A stretch of DNA of 64,000 nt. Source: Gammaproteobacteria bacterium. GTDB taxonomy: Bacteria; Pseudomonadota; Gammaproteobacteria; Pseudomonadales; Azotimanducaceae. Location: positions 496,001-560,000 of the forward strand of contig VXNY01000024.1 in NCBI GenBank assembly GCA_009840305.1, read 5' to 3'. Positions 8,971-16,663 of this stretch are shown here, in pieces (the first letter of the stretch is position 1; each line of letters opens with the position of its first letter). Below the pieces are notes generated by a model. It did no database searches, was not told where the DNA came from, and saw nothing but the letters and a program-made list of their open reading frames with translations. Position numbers and translations under genes: made by a program.

Positions 8971-10830
8971 GTGGTAGGATCACAAGTCGCACGCATGAAA
9001 TCTGCGTTAAACAGTCTGCAAAACGTTCTCGTTGTGATTACAACGCTTACCGCTGTGATGACTTATGAAGGGCACATCGTCGCACAGTCGGAGATAGACA
9101 CTCTTGGTGGAGACTCTTCAGAGCGTGCACAAGTCGACAATACCACTTCAAGTGAGTCAGCACTTCCGTCGCGCATCGAAGACTTAATGCTTCCCGACGA
9201 ACCATTCGCACGCAACGTCGCCATCGTTTCTTGGATTTTGGAACTTGACGAACAAAAGGTGTTCGACTGGCTTTTCCAATCTTCTGAAGCCACGTGGAAG
9301 GTACCTCAGAGTACAAGAGACCGAGTCCAAACTTTGTTGGTCCAACGTCTCGCAACCAGCAACCCCAAACAGGCTTTGGCTTTTGCACTCGCACGTGTAG
9401 ACCCGATACGCAAACAACTGTTGAGCATTGTTTTTTCTGAGTGGGGAACAAGAGATTTTTCAACAGCAATTGAACAGGCAAAGAGCATCGACATTGGGGT
9501 CTATGGACGATTGGATCTACTTGAAACCATCGTTGCAGTCAATGATGAACTTGACGCCGACGATAAAAGGCAAATCATCAAAGACTTTCGCGACGAAAAA
9601 AAACTACCCGATTACGTTTTTGACTCAGAAAAACGTGAAGAAGTGGCGAATCCCAAAGAAGAATGGTATCAAACTTTAAAAATTGCTCAAACACAACCAA
9701 GAGCATTGGATGATTTAGTCCCTATAGCCCAGGTTTGGATTGACGAATCTGGAGTTGATGTTCTCAATGAAATCAACGACTCTATCGAAAATTATGGGCT
9801 CAGAAAGCAAGTCCTAACTGGCGTGCTGACTTGGAGAGCCTTCTCTCAACCAGAACAAGCATTCAACTACGCGCTGAAACATGATTTCCCTGGCAAGACC
9901 GCCACATTAAATGAAATTGTTCGAATTTGGGTGGAATACGGCGATGGCGTCGAAGCACTGAAAACAGTGCATGGGCTACCTTACAGTCAACTCCGTAAAG
10001 ATTTGGAAAACCGAGGCATGATGATTTTGATGGGTGTCGAATGGGGCTCAACAACTTCAACGTCGAATCCTGATCCTATGAAACTGCTGGCAAACCTACG
10101 ACAACTCCCTGTCTCACTACACCGAGAAGCCAGCGCTAGAGCAATCGAAAGACTTGTCTGGGCTGAATCACCTACTCGAGCTATTGAAATGGTTTTCCAA
10201 CTTGACGAGAATTTGCAATTGAGTGCCGCAAAAGCACTTGTTGAAGAATGGACACGAAAGGACCTCGACTCTTGCGTTGAGTGGGTGCTTTCAAGTCCAG
10301 AGAGCAAAGACCTACGAAACAACCTGTACCATACATTAGCTTGGAAACTGTTAGATGAAGACGAACCAGAGCTCGCTTTCCAAGTAGCACTCAGGCAACC
10401 AGTTCCGTATCACGGCTTTGGTCTGGAAGGAGACCTTATTCTTGATATCGTGTCAGACAATTTATCTCTGGCACTTGAACTTCTACCCAATGTTCGCGAA
10501 GGAAAGACTCAGATAAATGCATACGTAAGCGTTGCAGAGGAATTGTTTCATCTGAGAAAAACAGAAGATGCGATTGAACTAGGCACCAAGTTAGAGTCGA
10601 AGGATCGCTACCACTTTTACTTACGATTATCCTGGCCTTGGGCAGAATCCGATGCCACGGGATTTCTCAACGCGCTCCGACAATTTCCAGGGGCAGCTGT
10701 TCGTTCCTATGTTGCACGCCAACAAATTCTTTGGAATCATTCGACTAATTATTTCACGTCCAGTCAGTTACAAACACTGGACACGCATTTGAATGAGAGA
10801 GATAAGAAATTTCTTGATGAAAATCGCTGA
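8971..10830 (+). CDS. Secreted helical-repeat paralog, copy 6 (type A, signal-peptide-like N-terminus)
   Basis: A 619-residue protein. GTG at 8971 has a GGAA upstream; an in-frame ATG at 8995 is an alternative and gives a cleaner signal peptide. The hydrophobic segment (about residues 12-38 from the GTG) lacks the GxxxG found in the anchored copies and ends in HIVAQ, so it may be cleaved and the protein released into the periplasm. Type A features are ARNVAIVSW, FDWLFQS and WIDESG. A 10-20 residue insertion near residues 350-370 (Met, Gly, Thr and Ser rich) is unique. ELLPNVREG is present. It lies 13 bp after copy 5 and 21 bp before its partner, copy 7. Function unknown. Confidence 0.84.
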   Translation: MVGSQVARMKSALNSLQNVLVVITTLTAVMTYEGHIVAQSEIDTLGGDSSERAQVDNTTSSESALPSRIEDLMLPDEPFARNVAIVSWILELDEQKVFDWLFQSSEATWKVPQSTRDRVQTLLVQRLATSNPKQALAFALARVDPIRKQLLSIVFSEWGTRDFSTAIEQAKSIDIGVYGRLDLLETIVAVNDELDADDKRQIIKDFRDEKKLPDYVFDSEKREEVANPKEEWYQTLKIAQTQPRALDDLVPIAQVWIDESGVDVLNEINDSIENYGLRKQVLTGVLTWRAFSQPEQAFNYALKHDFPGKTATLNEIVRIWVEYGDGVEALKTVHGLPYSQLRKDLENRGMMILMGVEWGSTTSTSNPDPMKLLANLRQLPVSLHREASARAIERLVWAESPTRAIEMVFQLDENLQLSAAKALVEEWTRKDLDSCVEWVLSSPESKDLRNNLYHTLAWKLLDEDEPELAFQVALRQPVPYHGFGLEGDLILDIVSDNLSLALELLPNVREGKTQINAYVSVAEELFHLRKTEDAIELGTKLESKDRYHFYLRLSWPWAESDATGFLNALRQFPGAAVRSYVARQQILWNHSTNYFTSSQLQTLDTHLNERDKKFLDENR

Positions 10831-10851
10831 TTCGATCTGGGACATTTTGTA

Positions 10852-12618
10852 ATGAACCCAAATTTCGTATGTGGTTGGTTCGTAGTAACCATAGGGCTTT
10901 TGTCGAGTACTGGAAGTCTCGTTGCTAATCCCTTGACGGACAAACGATTAAACGAAAACTCGGTCGAAAGATTTGTCGCAGTTTATTCTCATGTAGCTGA
11001 TCTGCCGAGTAAGGCTGTTGAAGGCAGGCTCAAACAGTTTCCGTATAAGAATTTATCACCTCGCGTGCAAAAAGAACTTCAGATAGCATTGTTGCAACGA
11101 CTTAGCAACGATGACCCGAATGCCGCGTTAGAGTTCTCTTTAGGTCGCGAAGAAGACGAAAGTGAAAAATTTGTTCGGATCGTGTTTGACGTTTGGGTGA
11201 CGATAGATTTAGAAGAGGTTATTGATCGTGCTCGAGACTTAAACTGGAGAGCTAGTCACCAGGCTTTGGATAGTATCGTTCGCGCATATTCAGAATTACC
11301 TTTAACAGAGCTACGCGACATCGCGTCAAAAATGAGTCTCGACAGAAAACTTGCCGTTGAGTTGTACGGGACTCATGTCAACGTGGAATTGATAGAAGAT
11401 CCAAGAAAATCCTGGTATGAAATAGCTGAGCTTACCGCAGAGGACAATTCTTGGTATGAAAACAGAGCTTTGTTTGAACGCTTAGCGACACGTTGGTTCA
11501 TCGATGACGGGTTCGCAGTTTTAGACGAAATTCGTAATGGGTCAAAGAATGGTTTTTCTTGGTATAGTGTGGAGTCCTATTCAGTCGAAGCTATCCTGAA
11601 GAGTGCTACGAAAAGTTCCCCTCAAGACGCATTCGAATACGTAACTAACCTCCCCAGACGAGAATACATTCTTGAGGATATAGTAATACGACGGTGGGCA
11701 ACAGCTGACCTCCGCTCCGCTATTGACGCTGTGGCTGCGATTAGTTCCGATGACATGAAAGAGGATTTTCAACGAGACATTGCCGGAATCTGGGCAGAAA
11801 TGGAACCTCGCTATATCTTGCAAAATTTGGATGTTATTCCAGCAAAAGCGAGATTTGTAGCGGCTCGAGTCGGAGTCCGAACAATCGCGAAGTCTTCATT
11901 ACACGAAGCAGGTGACTTTGCTTTGCAGATTGAAGACTCATCATTACGAACTATAGCAGTGAGGTGGCTATTACCTATTTGGTCCAAAGAAGAACCTCAC
12001 TCGCTTCTTGACTGGTTACTCAAAGACTCTTCCGATACAGGATTGATCGAAGAAATACGAGAACAGTTGGTTTTTAACTTGTTAGATTCAGATCCTATTC
12101 GTGCTTTTCAATTAGCTCGTGAACATCCAATTGCTGATTGGGAGCCTGGATGGGATGGGCAAATTAGACAATCACAACTCATGATTCCATCCGACACTTC
12201 CGGCGTGGGACTGGAGGCACAAATTTTTGACGACATATCAGAGAGTGATTTAGCGTTAGCGTTAGAACTGTTAGAGGATGTTAGGGAAGGCATCACAAAG
12301 AGAGTTGCTACGCTCCAAGTAGGACGTGCTTTGCGGTACCGAGGCGACATACAAGAAGCAATAGATCTTGCTCAGAAGCTGACTGAAACTGAACGAGATT
12401 GGTATTTCAGCTTAATCATTTTTGATTGGATTAAGGGAGACCCTAGTGGTTTAGCCGATGAGATTTCTAAATTTCCGAAGGAGGAAACTCGGTCTACTGT
12501 TGCACAACGATTGCTGCGGTGGAACAGACGATACGACCAACTCTCAGAAAAGCAGATCGATACTCTACAAAAACACTTAACGGAAGATGATCGAGATCAA
12601 CTGCATTTTCCATGGTGA
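10852..12618 (+). CDS. Secreted helical-repeat paralog, copy 7 (type B, cleavable signal peptide)
   Basis: A 588-residue protein, the shortest complete copy. The N-terminus reads as a cleavable signal peptide (hydrophobic residues 9-25, likely cut after SLVA), and the linker of the anchored copies is nearly absent, so the protein should be soluble in the periplasm. Type B features are VERFVAVYSHVADL and WFIDDG. WATADL, SDPIRAFQLA and GLEAQIF modules follow, with an insertion around residues 425-445 before GVGLEA. ELLEDVREG replaces the usual ELLPxVRxG. It closes the copy 4-7 unit and is followed by 162 bp with no assignable signal. Function unknown. Confidence 0.85.
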   Translation: MNPNFVCGWFVVTIGLLSSTGSLVANPLTDKRLNENSVERFVAVYSHVADLPSKAVEGRLKQFPYKNLSPRVQKELQIALLQRLSNDDPNAALEFSLGREEDESEKFVRIVFDVWVTIDLEEVIDRARDLNWRASHQALDSIVRAYSELPLTELRDIASKMSLDRKLAVELYGTHVNVELIEDPRKSWYEIAELTAEDNSWYENRALFERLATRWFIDDGFAVLDEIRNGSKNGFSWYSVESYSVEAILKSATKSSPQDAFEYVTNLPRREYILEDIVIRRWATADLRSAIDAVAAISSDDMKEDFQRDIAGIWAEMEPRYILQNLDVIPAKARFVAARVGVRTIAKSSLHEAGDFALQIEDSSLRTIAVRWLLPIWSKEEPHSLLDWLLKDSSDTGLIEEIREQLVFNLLDSDPIRAFQLAREHPIADWEPGWDGQIRQSQLMIPSDTSGVGLEAQIFDDISESDLALALELLEDVREGITKRVATLQVGRALRYRGDIQEAIDLAQKLTETERDWYFSLIIFDWIKGDPSGLADEISKFPKEETRSTVAQRLLRWNRRYDQLSEKQIDTLQKHLTEDDRDQLHFPW

Positions 12619-12780
12619 AAAACCTCGAAGTGTTGCAGGCAAGGTTGTAGGGTGAGTGCATTGAAACAGCGGTACTTGCTACATGCACTCGAAGTCTCGA
12701 ACACAATCGAAAGTCTGTACTTGAAAGGTATTGAAATGCACTTACCAGCAAATTTCATGAAGAGAGAGGGTGTCGATTAG

Positions 12781-14613
12781 GTGAAAAGGGTTCCTAGAAA
12801 CTTAGTAACACTTTTCGTGATCGGAATTTTTTTCGGTGTCGGCGCGACACTTTTCGTGCAGTTCACCATCAACGACCGTACCTCACAGACACCAGTGAGT
12901 ACTACCGGAGGAAGTGCGAGAACAGAGAACCTGAGCAGTTTTGATCGAAGAGTTAATGACTCTGTTCAAATTGAAAATGCGCGCGAATTAATCACTAGTT
13001 TCGAGCAAACATCGGCTCTCCAGCACAAGTTTGAACGCAATGCAGCCCTATACGCGTTACTTTCGAACTTAAATGAAGACCAAATTCAATTGCTGCTTTC
13101 GCATTCTGCAAACGCCAGTTGGGGTCGAGATCATCACGTGCACTCCGAAATTCAACTAGTCTTACTCGCTTTCCAAGCAGCGCGCAGTCCAAATCAAGCA
13201 TTGAACTTCGCCCTACAGACTACCGGACCAAACCGGTCTTCATTCATTACCGCGGTGTTCTCTCATTGGGAAGAGTCGACCTTTAGCGAAGCGACGGCAC
13301 ATGCTAACAACCTCGACCGTGCAGATAAACCGAGCGCGCTCAGGGGACTCCTAGCTTCTGAAACTACTCTTACTCACACCAAGAGCCAAGAATATGGTCG
13401 AGAACTACAGCTCGAACCCCTTGCAACAAGTATTTACCTCGAAATTCGATGTAACGATTTCACTGCGAACCAAGAAGAAATCTGGCAGGAAGCCGTTGGC
13501 TTAGTCGAGTATGCTGACGCCCACTTCGAGACCCTCGTGCACGTAGGTCTAACGTGGGTCTCGCGAAATGGGTTTTCGGTGATGAAAACCGTCATAGAGT
13601 CATTACCTTACGTAGATTGGGAACGCGACATGATATTTAGCATTGTTTCCCAACTTACACCCATCACCCCAGCCGCGGCTTTTGAATATGTCCGAAATTT
13701 AGACCGTGAGTATCGCAACTCACTATTAGAGCTTGTGATTGATGCGTGGGTAACAACCGATCCCAAGGCCGCGCTCAACGCTGTTGATACTTTAGAGTCT
13801 AGCCCATTTCGAAACCAATTGCAGTTCACCATCGTACGGGCTTGGACACAAATCTCTCCCCAGAATCTTCTCACGCACCAAGATTCCCTTGACCCTGCTA
13901 TAAGACCAAATGCTGTACAACTAGCGATCTATGCAATGGTGGAGTCTGCGCCGGAAGATGCTGCAGAAATCGTATCGAGTTTGGAAGACGAACAAGCGCG
14001 GCAATCTGCCGCCGGCTTGCTTGTCGCATATTGGTCACTTCAAGATGTCGATGCTGCATTGAATTGGATTGAAGGTGAACCGAGCTTAGATTCGTTTCGC
14101 GCGCAGGTGTTGTACGAATTTGTCCTTCATTTGTCTTTAACGGACCCAACGCGCGCAGTTCAAGTCGCCTCGCAACAACCACTCACTGCTGATGGACAGG
14201 CATGGGAGGTCGAGCTAATTTATATGCTAACCGAGAGGGACCTCGAAGCTGCAACCGAGTTGTTGCCACATGTTCGAGCCGGTCAACCCAAAGTTCAGGC
14301 ACATTCAGTTGTCGCGTACACGTACCTCCAGCACGGGGAAATCGCGAAAGCTCTATCTCTTGGTCAGAATTTACCAACCGAGGACAGTACTCAGTTTTAT
14401 GACGTTCTCGCAAGTGTATTAGCGTATGACGACCCTGAAACCTTACTACGAGAAATCGAAAACTTCCCAACAGGAAAGGCACGATCAAAGGCGGCGCTCT
14501 ACCTCATTCAACAACAAAACCGAGTTGCTAGTTTGACGGACGAACAAATCGCCTCCTTGGAAGACTATCTCATCGAAGAAGACCGTAAATTGTTGCAGAA
14601 AACAGAAGACTAG
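12781..14613 (+). CDS. Membrane-anchored helical-repeat paralog, copy 8 (type C)
   Basis: A 610-residue protein starting with GTG, with a GAGAGAGGG upstream. The anchor is about residues 8-28 with GIFFG (GxxxG) at 15-19. The linker is followed by FERNAALYALLSNL, which places the copy in type C. It is the most divergent of the three C copies: the middle segment is WVSRNG, and AWEVELIYML replaces the GLEA motif. ELLPHVRAG and SLTDEQIASLEDYL are present. Copy 9 starts 4 bp after the stop, so the two are probably cotranscribed. Function unknown. Confidence 0.86.
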   Translation: MKRVPRNLVTLFVIGIFFGVGATLFVQFTINDRTSQTPVSTTGGSARTENLSSFDRRVNDSVQIENARELITSFEQTSALQHKFERNAALYALLSNLNEDQIQLLLSHSANASWGRDHHVHSEIQLVLLAFQAARSPNQALNFALQTTGPNRSSFITAVFSHWEESTFSEATAHANNLDRADKPSALRGLLASETTLTHTKSQEYGRELQLEPLATSIYLEIRCNDFTANQEEIWQEAVGLVEYADAHFETLVHVGLTWVSRNGFSVMKTVIESLPYVDWERDMIFSIVSQLTPITPAAAFEYVRNLDREYRNSLLELVIDAWVTTDPKAALNAVDTLESSPFRNQLQFTIVRAWTQISPQNLLTHQDSLDPAIRPNAVQLAIYAMVESAPEDAAEIVSSLEDEQARQSAAGLLVAYWSLQDVDAALNWIEGEPSLDSFRAQVLYEFVLHLSLTDPTRAVQVASQQPLTADGQAWEVELIYMLTERDLEAATELLPHVRAGQPKVQAHSVVAYTYLQHGEIAKALSLGQNLPTEDSTQFYDVLASVLAYDDPETLLREIENFPTGKARSKAALYLIQQQNRVASLTDEQIASLEDYLIEEDRKLLQKTED

Positions 14614-14617
14614 CACT

Positions 14618-16507
14618 TTGACAAGTTTCGAACGAAATTCCTCATTAAAACCAGTTCTTGTTTTAGTTGCGGGCGTGATACTTGGCATCGGTGCGACCCT
14701 CGTCGTTGGTATGCTCGTAACCCTCAACACTCATCCACCTGAACAACAATTAAGCGATGTAAACACTGACGCGCAAAGACCAAGACAAACCGAAGATGAA
14801 GTCAGCTTAGAAAACAATTTGTCGAACAACTCTACGGAAACTTCAAACGATTCGCTTGCTTCCGTTGAAGCTTTAGCAAATCTGGGGCCGAGTATTGATC
14901 GTATTGCTAACCTGTATGCTCTCGTTGCACAGCTCGACACTGAAGAATTTGAAGATTTACTCAACCGATCTGTTGACTCGCAATGGAATATACCAACAAA
15001 AATTCGTTTGGAACTGCAGAACGTCTTACTAGAGCGGCTTTCCATGACAAATCCCAAAAAAGGGATAGAGTTTGTGCTTAACCAAAACCGAAGCATGCAT
15101 GCTCTTCGACCCATTCTCATTTCCATTTTTGCCAACTGGTCCAGTGTTGAACTAGAAGTCGCAATTGCGACTGCCAACACGCTACCAGTTGCAACCAGAA
15201 AGATTGCGTTCCAAGGTATTTTGCAAGCTTACGCTGATCAACCTATCTCTCACCATCGCGAACTCTCCAACAAGCTAAATCTCACGACACACTTTGTTGA
15301 GTCATTTCTGAATTCGACAGATTTCGAAAGTCTCGCGGAACCCGAAGTTGCGTGGAATGCCGTGATTGATGTAGCGGAGAGAGACTATTTCTTCGTGGTA
15401 CAACTTAGTGAATTGGCGAAACAATGGTATGCAAAAAGTGGCTTCAAAGCAATCGACCAGATACGGAGTACGATGAATGACATGGGCATGAAAAGTACGC
15501 TCGTAGCGAACGTGCTGAGGTTCGCCGCCGAATCAGAACCTGCCCGCGCGTTCGACTATAGCGTCACGCAACTCACACAACTCGATGTGGGATGGGGATG
15601 GGAGGCAACTGAATCAGTGATTCAAGAGTGGGCAACTCAAGATCCGAGGGCTGCCCTAGAGTCGATAAGCGGGCTGAATGCGAATGCTTTGAAACAAAAT
15701 TTGCAACACCTAGTTGTGCAAAGCTGGACCAAGCAAGACGCCGATTATGTTCTAAATCACTTATCAGATTTTCCTCTTCATACACAATCAGCTGCAGTGG
15801 GTATTGCAATTACAAAACTTGCTTCCGAATCACCCGATAAAGCGGTTTCTCAGGTTTTGCGTTTTGACGATGCGAATTTGCAACTTGAAGCCGCACAAGT
15901 CTTGGTTTCTATTTGGAGTCGTAATGAATTGGAACGAGCACAAAAGTGGGTACTGGAAGAACCTGCGATCAGCAGCATTCGCGAACACTTGATTGTACCA
16001 CTAACGTATGCGATGGTGGCAACCGACCCTTCTGGAGCTTTTGAACTTGCTCTCAATCATACTTCGGCAGCGGGTCGAGTCGGATTGGAAGCTGTCATCC
16101 TTGAACAAATTGCTCGTGATGATGTCGCGCTAGCCTTGAGTCTGCTACCGAGTGTTCGCGACGGTCTGACTAAAGCGATTGCCTTCGGTTCCGTAGGGAG
16201 CGCTCACGTTGAAAACGGCGACTTTCAAAAAGCTATTGATCTCGGTCTTCGGTTAGACGAGTCAGAACACAGTACCTACTTTGAACGCATTACTCTTGCT
16301 TGGATCGAAGCAGACCCTGAACGGCTATATGAAGTGCTCCCTAGTCTTCCGAACGAAGTAGCGCGTTCTAAAGCGGCATACGCACTCTGTCTACTCAGTG
16401 TCGGTAGTAACGGTTTAACAAAAAAACAGATCGAAATTCTCGATCAATATCTAAGCGAAAAGGATCGTGAAAATCTAGGAACCTTAGCTCCTTCCGATGA
16501 TCCTTAG
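14618..16507 (+). CDS. Membrane-anchored helical-repeat paralog, copy 9 (type C)
   Basis: A 629-residue protein beginning with TTG four bases after the stop of copy 8; no upstream ATG or GTG is available. The anchor is about residues 12-35 with GVILG (GxxxG) at 19-23. A Glu/Asn/Ser-rich linker of about 45 residues precedes RIANLYALVAQL, WYAKSG, WATQDP, WTKQDADYVL, GLEAVIL and LLPSVRDG. It is the closest relative of copy 10: long blocks match, including LLERLS, VLEEPAIS and ARSKAAYALC. A recent duplication of one type C gene is the simplest reading. Function unknown. Confidence 0.86.
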   Translation: MTSFERNSSLKPVLVLVAGVILGIGATLVVGMLVTLNTHPPEQQLSDVNTDAQRPRQTEDEVSLENNLSNNSTETSNDSLASVEALANLGPSIDRIANLYALVAQLDTEEFEDLLNRSVDSQWNIPTKIRLELQNVLLERLSMTNPKKGIEFVLNQNRSMHALRPILISIFANWSSVELEVAIATANTLPVATRKIAFQGILQAYADQPISHHRELSNKLNLTTHFVESFLNSTDFESLAEPEVAWNAVIDVAERDYFFVVQLSELAKQWYAKSGFKAIDQIRSTMNDMGMKSTLVANVLRFAAESEPARAFDYSVTQLTQLDVGWGWEATESVIQEWATQDPRAALESISGLNANALKQNLQHLVVQSWTKQDADYVLNHLSDFPLHTQSAAVGIAITKLASESPDKAVSQVLRFDDANLQLEAAQVLVSIWSRNELERAQKWVLEEPAISSIREHLIVPLTYAMVATDPSGAFELALNHTSAAGRVGLEAVILEQIARDDVALALSLLPSVRDGLTKAIAFGSVGSAHVENGDFQKAIDLGLRLDESEHSTYFERITLAWIEADPERLYEVLPSLPNEVARSKAAYALCLLSVGSNGLTKKQIEILDQYLSEKDRENLGTLAPSDDP

Positions 16508-16663
16508 CAGGTCCCTAAATCAAGCTAGAAAGTCTGTATCAGTTGACGCTAGAGAAACAAAGTAAAACGTCATTGCTCGTTTACCAAATGAATTATTGCC
16601 GATGCCAGAGAATATCGATCTAACGAAGAAGACAGTTAACAGAAAAAACATTAAACCAGAATC

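Noticed and set aside
14183-14488. Antisense open frames inside the array, such as 14183-14488 on the minus strand
   Set aside because: They are shadows of the paralog genes: no family match, no ribosome binding site, and composition follows the sense codons.
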